From assembly GCA_004293445.1 (NCBI GenBank), contig RDYP01000006.1, positions 80,888 through 144,887 on the forward strand: a DNA stretch of 64,000 nucleotides. Direction: 5' to 3'. The DNA comes from Verrucomicrobiota bacterium. GTDB taxonomy: Bacteria; Verrucomicrobiota; Verrucomicrobiia; Verrucomicrobiales; Akkermansiaceae. The notes under the pieces are model-generated. The model was not told the origin of the DNA, did not search any database, and saw only the letters and a program-made list of their open reading frames with translations. The translations under genes were made by a program, and so were the position numbers. This document shows, in pieces, positions 7,080 to 17,729 of the stretch; the first letter of the stretch is position 1; each line of letters begins with the position of its first letter.

Positions 7080-8825
7080 ATGAATTCCGTTCTCCGCGTC
7101 TTCGCCTACCTTCGACAATATCCCGGCCTCGCCACCGCCCAGTTTTTCTGTGCGACGCTGATGGCCGTATCAGTGATCTTTTTCCCCTCCGTCGTCCGCT
7201 TCGTCCTGAACGACATCCTGCCCCACCCCGAACGCCACCACGAACTCACTTTCTGGGTCCTCGTCGGCCTCGCCAGTTTCTTCGCCAAGGACGGCCTCAA
7301 TTGCGCGCGAATCTTCGTCAACAACCACTTCGAGCAGAACGTCATCTTCGACATCCGCTCCGACCTCTACCGCAAAATCCAGCGACTGCCCTTGAGTTGG
7401 TTCGATTCCCGCCGCACCGGCGACATCATGACCCGGGTCGTCGAAGATGTGACCTCGATGGAACGCGTCCTGATCGATGGCATCGAACTCGGACTCGTCG
7501 CCGCGATCCAATTGATCGCCGTCGGGGTCGTGATGTATGCCACCGACTGGCAGGTTTCACTCTGGGCCACCTTGCCGATTCCCATTCTCCTCACCGGCGC
7601 TTGGATCTATTCCAAGGACGCCCGCCACCGCCACAAGGCCGAACGCAACGCGACCTCCGCCCTGAATTCACTTCTTCACGACAACATCGCAGGCATCCGC
7701 CAAATCAAATCCTACGCCGCGGAAAGCGAAGAACACGCCAATTTCAACCGACTGTCCCACCAAGTCCGCCGCGCCACCCTGAACCTGATGAAATGGTGGG
7801 CCATCTACAATCCGAGCATGTCCTTCGCCAGCATGCTCGGCTACGTCCTCGTCCTCGGCCTCGGCGGACAGGCGGTCATCGCCAACCGCATCGCCATCGG
7901 CGACCTCGTCTTCTTTTTCCTCCTGCTCAATCTCTTCTACGAGCCCGTTTCAAAGCTCCGCCAACTCAACCAGATGATCTTTTCGTCCCGCGCCGCCGGC
8001 GACCGGGTCTTCGAAATCCTCGACTCCGAGGACGAGCCGAATGCCGCCCACGGCAGCAGCCTGCCCGCCACCATCGAAGCCCACGTCCGCTTCGAAAACG
8101 TGGCCTTTGCCTACAACGACCAACCCACCCTCCACGGCGTCGACTTTGATGCCCCACCCGGGAACACCATCGCTCTCGTCGGTTCGACGGGTGCCGGCAA
8201 ATCCACCGTCCTCTCCCTGCTCAACCGCTTCTACGAAGCCGATTCCGGCAGGATCACCATCGACGGCACCGACATCGCCACCCTCGCCAAAGGCTCGCTC
8301 CGCGAAAAAATCGGCTATGTCACCCAAGAGCCCTTTCTCTTCAACGGCACCGTCCGCGAAAACCTCTCGCTGGCCAAACGCGATGCCACCGACGCCGAAC
8401 TTTGGGCAGCACTCGACGCCGCTCACGCTGCAGGCTTCGTTCGAGAGCTCCCGAAACAACTCGATACCAACGTCGGCGAACGTGGCGTGAAACTCTCCGG
8501 CGGCGAAAAACAACGCCTCTCCATCGCCCGCGCCCTGCTCAAGAACGCCCCCATCCTGCTGCTCGACGAGGCCACCGCGTCCGTCGACAGCGAGACCGAG
8601 CGCCAAATCCAAGACGCGCTCGACCGCCTCATGGAAAATCGCACCGCTTTCGTCATCGCCCACCGCCTCTCCACCATCCGCAACGCCGATAAAATCTACG
8701 TGCTCGAGAAAGGCCAAGTCATCGAACAAGGCACCCACGAAGAACTTTGGGCCCGCGGAGGAAAATACGCCGACCTTTGCCGCAAGTCCTTCCTCAACCG
8801 CGATACCGCACTCGTGGGAAACTGA
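7080..8825 (+). CDS. MsbA-type ABC exporter, fused permease and ATPase
   Basis: A 581-residue half-transporter expected to work as a homodimer in the inner membrane. The N-terminal part (about residues 1-330) is the six-helix ABC exporter domain. The ATPase has Walker A GSTGAGKST (about 368), the ABC signature LSGGEKQRLSIARALL (about 473), Walker B ILLLDEATASVD and the H-loop FVIAHRLST. The architecture matches lipid A flippase MsbA and multidrug exporters. Substrate cannot be read from sequence; lipid A is plausible in an LpxA-containing cell. I chose ATG 7080 (MNSVLRVFAYLRQYPG) because the in-frame extension to 6966 has no homology-like content. Confidence 0.88.
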   Translation: MNSVLRVFAYLRQYPGLATAQFFCATLMAVSVIFFPSVVRFVLNDILPHPERHHELTFWVLVGLASFFAKDGLNCARIFVNNHFEQNVIFDIRSDLYRKIQRLPLSWFDSRRTGDIMTRVVEDVTSMERVLIDGIELGLVAAIQLIAVGVVMYATDWQVSLWATLPIPILLTGAWIYSKDARHRHKAERNATSALNSLLHDNIAGIRQIKSYAAESEEHANFNRLSHQVRRATLNLMKWWAIYNPSMSFASMLGYVLVLGLGGQAVIANRIAIGDLVFFFLLLNLFYEPVSKLRQLNQMIFSSRAAGDRVFEILDSEDEPNAAHGSSLPATIEAHVRFENVAFAYNDQPTLHGVDFDAPPGNTIALVGSTGAGKSTVLSLLNRFYEADSGRITIDGTDIATLAKGSLREKIGYVTQEPFLFNGTVRENLSLAKRDATDAELWAALDAAHAAGFVRELPKQLDTNVGERGVKLSGGEKQRLSIARALLKNAPILLLDEATASVDSETERQIQDALDRLMENRTAFVIAHRLSTIRNADKIYVLEKGQVIEQGTHEELWARGGKYADLCRKSFLNRDTALVGN

Positions 8826-8858
8826 GGAACATCCCGCGCAAACCCGCCGGGCAGAGCA

Positions 8859-9617
8859 TCAACGCCCCTCGAGGGCCGATTCCCACAACTCCGCAATCTG
8901 CCTGAGCAAATCATCGATCAGCCCGAATTTCTCCCACTCGCGCAGCGCACCGAACATCGACGCAGCGAGCACAGCCCCCGCCATGACCAGCGCTGCCCAA
9001 TAGCAAAACGCCAAGAGCTTGCCGACCCGGTCAAGCTTCCGGGTTCCCGCATAGCCCGCCGGTGCCGCCATGAGACGAAAACCCAGCCAGAAGTTCAAAA
9101 AGGGCAGAAACCAACCCAAAACCCACCAAGGCGACATCCCCAGATTCCGCAGCCGCATCCATTGGGTCGCCCCCACCAACCAAATTACTAGCGGCCACAC
9201 CAGCCAGCGCAAATAGGCCGCACACTCCACGGGGGCTTGCGCCCTCAACCATGGAAGCGCCCAGTGCCATCCCAACACCAGCCCCGCAGGCAGCACAAGG
9301 GTGCCCATGGCATAGCCAAAGCGCCCCGTCCCGAACGACCTCGCCCGCAGCGGAGCTTTGGAAACGGATCGTTTCGCCGCTGGCGGCGATCCTTCCCCAA
9401 CCGATGCCGCGCCGGGTTCTCGCGGGAGCCTTCGCTCGAAGAGCCCCTCCACCTCGCCCGCCGGCTCCCAATCGCTCTGCCCGGAAGTCCACACCAGGTC
9501 CTTTCGCGGATCCAAATCTCCCGCGCGGGCCATCTCGAGCAAATGATCAAAGCCCACCGGACCGAATCGTTCGCCCCCGATTGAAAAAAACCACTGCTGC
9601 GCCTGGGGCTCAATCAC
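8859..9617 (-). CDS. GYF_2 (DUF4339) domain membrane protein
   Basis: A 252-residue protein. Residues about 7-58 form a GYF_2 domain, seen from WFFSIGGERFGPVGFDHLLEMARAGDL to LVWTSGQSDWEPAGEVEGLF. This domain is common at the N-terminus of bacterial membrane proteins and is thought to bind peptides. Four hydrophobic segments follow, for example FGYAMGTLVLPAGLVLGWHW and WWVLGWFLPFLNFWLGF, in the style of DUF805/DUF4328 proteins. The start is the GTG at 9617, with GGAGG just upstream. The longer frame to 10403 runs antisense to tatC and is spurious. It is convergent with the ABC exporter. Confidence 0.75.
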   Translation of the reverse strand: MIEPQAQQWFFSIGGERFGPVGFDHLLEMARAGDLDPRKDLVWTSGQSDWEPAGEVEGLFERRLPREPGAASVGEGSPPAAKRSVSKAPLRARSFGTGRFGYAMGTLVLPAGLVLGWHWALPWLRAQAPVECAAYLRWLVWPLVIWLVGATQWMRLRNLGMSPWWVLGWFLPFLNFWLGFRLMAAPAGYAGTRKLDRVGKLLAFCYWAALVMAGAVLAASMFGALREWEKFGLIDDLLRQIAELWESALEGR

Positions 9618-9729
9618 CCGGCCTCCATGACTCAAAACGACCCGACGGTCAAACCCGCCTACCCGACGCAATCCGGATTCCCCCCTTGCCTCCCGGCCAC
9701 GGCAGGCTTTGAATCCGCCCCCACCAGCC

Positions 9730-10983
9730 ATGTTTCTGCTCAAGAAGGTTTTCCAACTGCGGGACAAGGCGAACCCGGACCTCGAGAAACCCTTTCTCGA
9801 CCACCTTGAAGACCTCCGGGTGATGATCACCCGCATCGTCCTCACCTTGGTCGTCTCGATGCTCGGCTGCTTCGCCTTCCAGGACGACCTGATGGCCATC
9901 CTCCGCAAGCCCGTCAACGAAGTCTGGCTGACCCACGAACAAGGCCTGCTCGCCGACGACATCGACGCCAAAACCTGGGAGGCCGCCAAACGCATCGAGC
10001 GCGCCGCAGCCGGACTCGACGATACCCTCGCGCCCCATTTTCTCGACCGCTTCGACAGCCCCACCCGCGAACTCGTCGCGACCATCCGACTCCTTCGCGC
10101 CGTCGCCACGCTGCCGGAATCCCAGCGCGCGGAATTCCTCGCCGCCGCCGGACCCGACTCTCCGCCCGCCGCACGCGTCACCACCCTCCTCAAAAACGGC
10201 GCCAGCCCGGAAATCGACCTCCGCGGTAACCTCCAAATGATGTCCACCCTCCGGCCGACCGAAGGCTTCATGCTCTCGATGAAACTCGCCTTCTTCGCCG
10301 GCATCATCGTCTCCTTTCCCCTCCTCCTCCTGTTCATCCTCCAATTCGTTCTCCCAGGCCTCCACCAGCACGAAAAACGCGTCCTCTGGCCCGCCCTCGC
10401 CATCGGCTTCGGCCTCTTCCTCCTCGGCGTCTCCTTCGCCTACTTCCTCGTCCTCCCGCGCGCCCTGGAATTCTTCCACGAATGGAACCTCAAACTGGGC
10501 GTCGCCAACGACTGGCGCATCGGTGACTACATCACCTTCGCCACTCAGTTCACCCTCCTCTTCGGCCTATCCTTCGAACTCCCCGTGGTGGTCATGGTCT
10601 TCGTCAAGCTCGGCCTTCTCAGCTATGAAACGATGAGCCGCACCCGCGCCTACGCCATCCTCGCCATCGTTGTCATTGCCGCGATCATCACCCCCACCCC
10701 CGACGCCTTCACCCTTTGCCTCATGGCCCTCCCGATGATCCTGCTCTACGAAGGCTGCATCTGGATGGCTTGGTTCGATGCCCGCAAGCAGCTGCGCGAC
10801 GAGCAAAACGAGGAACGCGCCCGCATGGAGCGGCTGCTCATGGCGTCGGACGAAACCGAGATCAGCGAAGGCAGCGATCGCGACGACCCCTGGGACCCCT
10901 CCGCCTGCGAAGAGGGCTGGCGCGAAGGCGAACGCACCTGCCCCGAAACAGAGGACGAAACGAAAACCCCGCCCCAAGCCTGA
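9730..10983 (+). CDS. tatC: Twin-arginine translocase subunit TatC, long loop form
   Basis: A 417-residue inner-membrane subunit that binds twin-arginine signal peptides of folded exported proteins. The N-terminus EKPFLDHLEDLRVMITRIV carries the conserved HLxELR-like motif before helix 1. The later helices (FFAGIIVSFPLLLLFILQFVLPGL, FVLP, FGLSFELPVVVMVFVKLGL) fit TatC. Usual length is about 250; here roughly 100 extra residues lie in the first periplasmic loop (about 40-150), and a charged tail follows helix 6. ATG 9730 is preferred over an in-frame TTG at 9709. The Tat substrate at 54669 is a plausible client. yicC follows at 28 bp. Confidence 0.9.
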   Translation: MFLLKKVFQLRDKANPDLEKPFLDHLEDLRVMITRIVLTLVVSMLGCFAFQDDLMAILRKPVNEVWLTHEQGLLADDIDAKTWEAAKRIERAAAGLDDTLAPHFLDRFDSPTRELVATIRLLRAVATLPESQRAEFLAAAGPDSPPAARVTTLLKNGASPEIDLRGNLQMMSTLRPTEGFMLSMKLAFFAGIIVSFPLLLLFILQFVLPGLHQHEKRVLWPALAIGFGLFLLGVSFAYFLVLPRALEFFHEWNLKLGVANDWRIGDYITFATQFTLLFGLSFELPVVVMVFVKLGLLSYETMSRTRAYAILAIVVIAAIITPTPDAFTLCLMALPMILLYEGCIWMAWFDARKQLRDEQNEERARMERLLMASDETEISEGSDRDDPWDPSACEEGWREGERTCPETEDETKTPPQA

Positions 10984-11011
10984 TCCTCAACACCTCTCCA
11001 GCTTCTCCACC

Positions 11012-11887
11012 ATGCACTCCATGACAGGATTCGGCCGCGGTTCGGCCACCACGAACGACGGCACCGCCACGGTGGAAATCACCTGCGTCAACCGCAAGCA
11101 AGCCGAAGTGGTCGTCCAGTCCGCCCGCGAACTCAACGAATTGGAGCCACAAATCCGCCGCAACGTGCTGGAACACATCTCCCGCGGCCGCATCCAAGTC
11201 AGCATCCAGTTCGAACGCCCCGGCAGCGAAGCCACCCCGGTCCGCGTCGACCTGAAACTGGTCGATGCCCTCGAATCGGCCTTCCACCAGATTTCCTCAC
11301 ACCTCCAGCGCGAGGTCACCCCGCGGGCGTCCGATTTCCTCCGCACCCCCGGCATCATCCGCATCGAAGACCGGGGCATCGACCCCGCCACCGCTTGGCA
11401 CGCCATCGAACCTGCCCTGCAGACCGCCATCGCACAGGTCATCGAAATGCGCGCGACCGAAGGCCGGGATCTCGCCCAAGACCTCCGCACCCGCCTCGAT
11501 CTCCTAGAAGCCACCGCCCAAGCGATTGCCACCCTCGCCCCCGGCCGCCCGGATCGCTACCGCGGCCAATTGCTGAAACGCCTTCGCGAACTCGATCTGG
11601 AGCTGGACGCCCAGGACGAACGTGTCCTCCGCGAACTCGCCGTTTTCGCCGACCGCTGCGATATTTCCGAGGAAATCACCCGCCTCGATTCCCACTTCCG
11701 GAAATTCCGCGACTACATGTCCGCCAACGAAGCCGCCGGACGCTCTCTCGATTTCCTCTGCCAAGAAATCCACCGCGAATTCAACACCATCGGCTCCAAA
11801 GCCTCTGACGCCACCCTCGCCCAGCACGTCGTCACCGCCAAAACCGAACTCGAGAAAATCCGCGAACAGGTCCAAAACATCGAGTAA
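11012..11887 (+). CDS. yicC: YicC/YloC family endoribonuclease
   Basis: A 291-residue protein of the YicC family, which has been linked to RNA cleavage and small-RNA turnover. The N-terminal MHSMTGFGRG and the phrase VNRKQAEVVVQSARELNELE match the YicC_N domain. The C-terminal DUF1732 part is clear in RLDSHFRKFRDYMSANEAAGRSLDFLCQEIHREFNTIGSKA and SDATLAQHVVTAKTELEKIREQVQNIE. Length is normal for the family. The second ATG at 11021 is less likely. It sits 28 bp behind tatC and is probably co-transcribed. Confidence 0.93.
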   Translation: MHSMTGFGRGSATTNDGTATVEITCVNRKQAEVVVQSARELNELEPQIRRNVLEHISRGRIQVSIQFERPGSEATPVRVDLKLVDALESAFHQISSHLQREVTPRASDFLRTPGIIRIEDRGIDPATAWHAIEPALQTAIAQVIEMRATEGRDLAQDLRTRLDLLEATAQAIATLAPGRPDRYRGQLLKRLRELDLELDAQDERVLRELAVFADRCDISEEITRLDSHFRKFRDYMSANEAAGRSLDFLCQEIHREFNTIGSKASDATLAQHVVTAKTELEKIREQVQNIE

Positions 11888-11953
11888 GCCCCCACCGACA
11901 TCCCCCCGGACCTCTTTCTTGGCCTCTCCCGTGGACTCTTTCTTGGACTCTTT

Positions 11954-12006
11954 CTTGGACTGCTGCAGCCTGCTGCAGCTTTCCCGGAGCCAGCCTGCTG
12001 GCCCGG
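11954..12006 (+). repeat. Two-hairpin intergenic repeat, copy b
   Basis: Begins CTTGGACT. Hairpin 1 has arms GCTGCAG and CTGCAGC around CCTG. Hairpin 2 has arms CCGG-A-GCCAG and CTGGCCCGG around CCTG, with one bulged A. It is almost identical to the copy at 58124-58178 and related, with compensating arm changes, to the copy at 58051-58106. Confidence 0.85.
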
Positions 12007-12146
12007 GTAAAGCCCCGACCCACAGCCCCGACCAACAGCCCCGACACCGTAGACGAATCGCCCATGACTTCGCAAAACCATCGACTCCACGGCCGCGGGT
12101 AAAGTGGGACCGCCCGGCGGTCAGTCCCTACCATTGATCAACCAGC

Positions 12147-12212
12147 ACCGACCACCGACCACCGACCACCGACCACCGACCACCGACCACCGACCACCGA
12201 CCACCGACCACC
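12147..12212. repeat. Heptamer tandem repeat (ACCGACC) about 9 units
   Basis: Perfect tandem copies of the 7-mer ACCGACC run for about 9 units, ending about 45 bp before the ribH start. Related CCGACCC heptamers occur just before the MYG1 gene at about 58590-58615. The array is non-coding. Because 7 is not a multiple of 3, all reading frames pass through it. Confidence 0.9.
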
Positions 12213-12257
12213 GCCCACCGGTTGACTTTTCCATCCCCTCCCCTCATACCCGCACCC

Positions 12258-12767
12258 ATGTCCACGGCCCTGCCGCCCAAACCCCGCATCATCGGACCCC
12301 GCGTCCGGCTCTGCATCGTCGCGTCGAAATACAACGAGCAGTACACCGACGCCCTCGTGGACAATGCCGTCGACGAGCTCAGCGAACTGATGCCCCAAAC
12401 CCGAGTCGATATCATCCGCGTCCCCGGTGCCTTCGAAATCCCGGTCACCATCGCCAATGTCCTCGATCGCGGTGAGCACTCTCCCGCCTGCGTCATCGCA
12501 CTCGGCGTGATCCTGAAAGGCGCCACTGCCCACGCCGACCTCGTCGCCATTTCGGTGACCGAGTCGCTGATGGGCCTCGCCCTCCAACACAAAATCCCCA
12601 TCATTCACGAGGTGCTGCTGGTCGAAGACGAAAAACAAGCCTACGCCCGCTGCATCGCTTCCAATCTCAACCGCGGCCGCGAAGCCGCACGCATCGCCGC
12701 CGCCATGGTCGACATCTTCGGCGAAATCGATCGCTCCATGCCCCGCCCCGCCACCCGCAATGCCTAG
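12258..12767 (+). CDS. ribH: 6,7-dimethyl-8-ribityllumazine synthase
   Basis: A 169-residue enzyme of riboflavin synthesis that condenses 5-amino-6-ribitylamino-uracil with 3,4-dihydroxy-2-butanone 4-phosphate; it forms icosahedral or decameric shells. Family motifs are IVASKYNEQYTDALVDNA, the substrate loop VPGAFEIPV, ALGVILKGATAHADLV (with the catalytic His) and later HEVLLVEDEKQAYAR. The sequence GATAHAD replaces the common GxTxHFD but keeps the His. The ATG at 12258 gives the normal length. It overlaps nusB by 8 bp, the common rib-nusB order. Confidence 0.94.
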   Translation: MSTALPPKPRIIGPRVRLCIVASKYNEQYTDALVDNAVDELSELMPQTRVDIIRVPGAFEIPVTIANVLDRGEHSPACVIALGVILKGATAHADLVAISVTESLMGLALQHKIPIIHEVLLVEDEKQAYARCIASNLNRGREAARIAAAMVDIFGEIDRSMPRPATRNA

Positions 12768-13659
12768 CCGCCGACAAATCCGCGAAGCGGTCGTCCAATT
12801 CCTCTACTGTGCCGATCTTGAGGGCGGGGCCAATCCCGCCTCCCTGCGCGAAGCCTTCTGGCAATTCGTGACGGAGTCCGATCGCCGCATCCTGCTGCAG
12901 GCGACTTGGAAAACCCTCCACCACCTCAGCCTCGGCCGGGAGGCACGCTTGACCGAATTTCAACAACGCGCCCCGCTCGCCATCGCCACGCTCAAGGCAA
13001 GGCCCGATCTCGAAGCAACGGCACGAAGCCTCGAACAGGTAGCCGACCTCGAGAACCGCTGGTCGGCAAACATGATCTCACTCTCCCGCGTTCCCAAGGA
13101 CGCGGATGACGATGACTTCGGCGCCGCATTCGAGCCCGCCCTCGCCACCTTCTTCCGCACCGACCGCGACCTCGCCACCGCACGCCGCCGCTTTCTCGAA
13201 GCCTTGGAAGACATCCCCTCGCTCCGTGCCCATTTCGAGCCCGTCGCCGGTAGCATCCGCCGACTCGACCGCATTTCGGAACGCGTCCGCATGGTTGAGG
13301 AACCGGAAAACTTCCCCGACCAAGGCGACCTCGCGAAAATTCGCGAATGCCGACAGTCCCTTGCTGAACTCCGCCACGAAACCGACTCGATGGCAGACGC
13401 CGTGCTCCGCGAGAAAGACGAACTCGATCGCCGCATCGCCGATGTGGTCGAGAACTTCGCCCCTGAACGCCTCAACCCCGTCGACCGCGCCATCCTCCGC
13501 CTCGCCACATGGGAAATCCTCCACGCGGATAAAGTGCCGGCCCCCATCGCCATCGACGAAGCGATCGAACTCGCGAAACGCTTCGGCACCACCGACTCCG
13601 GCCGCTTCGTGAATGGCGTGCTCGACCGCATCGCGAAACAGGCGAGTTCGGCGAACTGA
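12760..13659 (+). CDS. nusB: Transcription antitermination factor NusB, enlarged
   Basis: NusB binds boxA RNA with NusE (S10) and supports rRNA antitermination. The N-terminus MPSRRQIREAVVQFLYCADLEGG and the C-terminus (LNPVDRAILRLATWEIL, then PAPIAIDEAIELAKRFGTTDSGRFVNGVLDRIAK) are canonical. The protein is 299 residues, about twice the usual 140-160. The extra 130 or so residues lie between these two parts (roughly 60-210) and look helical and charged, partly coiled coil. The start overlaps the end of ribH, which implies translational coupling. Confidence 0.88.
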   Translation: MPSRRQIREAVVQFLYCADLEGGANPASLREAFWQFVTESDRRILLQATWKTLHHLSLGREARLTEFQQRAPLAIATLKARPDLEATARSLEQVADLENRWSANMISLSRVPKDADDDDFGAAFEPALATFFRTDRDLATARRRFLEALEDIPSLRAHFEPVAGSIRRLDRISERVRMVEEPENFPDQGDLAKIRECRQSLAELRHETDSMADAVLREKDELDRRIADVVENFAPERLNPVDRAILRLATWEILHADKVPAPIAIDEAIELAKRFGTTDSGRFVNGVLDRIAKQASSAN

Positions 13660-13733
13660 AACGGCACCTGCTCCAATCCCCCCGGAATTTTCCCATCCCC
13701 CCGGCGCCACCGCCCTGCTAGAAACCGATCGCG

Positions 13734-15107
13734 ATGGCCCACTACCCCACCCGCTTCCAGCTCCGCACCCTGTGGAATGCCGCCACCGGAGTGTCGATCC
13801 TCATCCTCGGCGCCCTCCTCGTCGGACTGGTCTGGCTGATGGGCCAAATCTTCGGTTTCCTCCAGCCCGTCCTCGTCCCCCTAGCCGTCTCCGCCATCAT
13901 CGCCTATCTTCTGGATCCCGTCGTCCGGATTTTTCAAAAGCGCGGCTTTTCCCGCCGCTGGGCCGTGGTCTCCACCTTCGCCGGCTTCACCCTGCTCGCC
14001 GCCGGACTCGTCGCGATCATGATCCCCCTCGTCGGCGGCCAGATCCACAACTTCCAGCAACAGCGCCAGGCCATCGCCGACAAGCACCCGCCAGCCGCGA
14101 CCAGCCCGACGCCCACCGATGCCAAACCGATCGATGAGATGATGGTCGACATCCTCATCGGCACCCGCAACCGGAACGAATGGGCGAAGCCCTTCATCGA
14201 TCCCCTCCTCGGCCCGCCCAGCGATCCGAATTCCGAAGCCCCCAAGGCAACCCTCACCGCCGCCCTCGACGAAGCCGCCGAACTCGGCCGCATCCAGCCC
14301 GACCCGCCCATCGTGCTCCAAAGCACCGAACTCTGGGCCCAAGGCAAGACCTACCTCGACGAAATCCTCGGATGGGTCAAAGGCGGCGCCGGCAAAATCC
14401 TCGGCTTTCTCGGCCTGGCCATCGGTTTCATCATGGTGCCGATCTACCTCTACTACTTCCTGAGCGAAAGCGCGGCCATCAAGGAGCACTGGCACGAATA
14501 CGTCCCCCTCAAAGCCTCGCGCTTCAAAACCGAACTCATCGAAACCCTCACCGAGATCAACCGCTACCTGATCTCCTTCTTCCGCGGCCAGGTCCTCGTG
14601 GCCTTCATCGATGGCATCCTCGTCGGCCTCGCCCTCACCGCCTTCAACCTCCCACTCGGCCTCCTCATCGGCATCCTGATGGCCCTGCTTGGGATCATCC
14701 CCTACATCGGGAACATCATCACCCTCGTTCCCGCCTGCGTCCTCGCCTACTTCCACTTCAGCGTCCCGGGCAACCAACACGTCCTAGGCGACAATCCCTG
14801 GGCCTACGTCGGCGGCGTCGTCGCGATTTTCGTCATCGTCCAACAGATCAACTCCCTGCTCACCGCCCCGAAAATCGTCGGCGACTCGGTCGGCCTGCAC
14901 CCGATGACCGTGATTTTCTCGATGCTCTTCTGGTCCCTCATCCTCGGCGGCTTCGTCGGTGCCCTTCTCGCCGTGCCCCTCACCGCCGCTGTGAAAGTCC
15001 TCTTCCGCCGCTACATCTGGGACCGCAGGATGAGAGACGGCTATATCGATGCCGATCAAACCGAGTTCCCCGGCGAGGAATGGCTACCGTCCGACCCCGC
15101 CCCCTAG
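13734..15107 (+). CDS. AI-2E family (PerM/YdiK-like) membrane permease
   Basis: A 457-residue integral membrane protein. Hydrophobic segments appear at about 15-45, 70-95, 215-240 and in the C-terminal half, where LLIGILMALLGIIPYIGNIITLVPA is the family hallmark. TAPKIVGDSVGLHPMTVIFSMLFWSLILGGFVGALLAVPL is also diagnostic. Members have been proposed as AI-2 exporters, Na+/H+ antiporters or general permeases, so the substrate is open. A loop of about 110 residues after the third segment (about 105-215) is longer than usual. It lies 74 bp past nusB. Confidence 0.88.
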   Translation: MAHYPTRFQLRTLWNAATGVSILILGALLVGLVWLMGQIFGFLQPVLVPLAVSAIIAYLLDPVVRIFQKRGFSRRWAVVSTFAGFTLLAAGLVAIMIPLVGGQIHNFQQQRQAIADKHPPAATSPTPTDAKPIDEMMVDILIGTRNRNEWAKPFIDPLLGPPSDPNSEAPKATLTAALDEAAELGRIQPDPPIVLQSTELWAQGKTYLDEILGWVKGGAGKILGFLGLAIGFIMVPIYLYYFLSESAAIKEHWHEYVPLKASRFKTELIETLTEINRYLISFFRGQVLVAFIDGILVGLALTAFNLPLGLLIGILMALLGIIPYIGNIITLVPACVLAYFHFSVPGNQHVLGDNPWAYVGGVVAIFVIVQQINSLLTAPKIVGDSVGLHPMTVIFSMLFWSLILGGFVGALLAVPLTAAVKVLFRRYIWDRRMRDGYIDADQTEFPGEEWLPSDPAP

Positions 15108-15162
15108 CCCGCCGCACGACGAGGCCTTGATTTTCCGCCACGTCCATGGCGGCATCAGCGGT

Positions 15163-17539
<2,377 letters not shown>

Positions 17540-17590
17540 GCCAAGCGCCTCTTCAACCGCGCGCAGCCCGCTGCCGCTCGATGGCAATCG

Positions 17591-17624
17591 CCTTTTGTGG
17601 CGTCCTCACGGATCCCACAAAAGG
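17591..17624. other. 10-bp inverted repeat downstream of leuB
   Basis: CCTTTTGTGG (17591-17600) pairs perfectly with CCACAAAAGG (17615-17624) around a 14-nt loop. There is no T run after it on either strand, so it is not a standard terminator. It may be a rho-independent stop without a tail, or an operator before fabH. Confidence 0.5.
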
Positions 17625-17729
17625 CCCATCCCCAGCGACCACCGGTGAAACCGCAGCTCACGGGTCGCAACCCCACCGAAAGCTTCCCGCTTGCCACCGC
17701 AAGGCACGCTTCCCAAAGTCCGCCCGCTC

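Larger units (their letters stand above)
11888..12257. other. Intergenic region with two repeat types
   Basis: This 370-bp gap between yicC and ribH holds no credible gene. From 11934 there is a short 12-mer direct repeat (GGACTCTTTCTT), then a two-hairpin repeat (11954-12006), several CCCCGACC-type motifs (about 12015-12050), and a heptamer array (12147-12212). No riboswitch or clear promoter was recognised before ribH. Confidence 0.7.

Noticed and set aside
9618..10403. N-terminal extension of the GYF_2 gene to 514 residues
   Set aside because: The extra 262 residues run antisense to tatC; the GYF_2 domain starts just after the GTG at 9617.
12147..12212. CRISPR array
   Set aside because: The unit is only 7 bp with no spacers; this is a simple tandem repeat. 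No cas gene is present.
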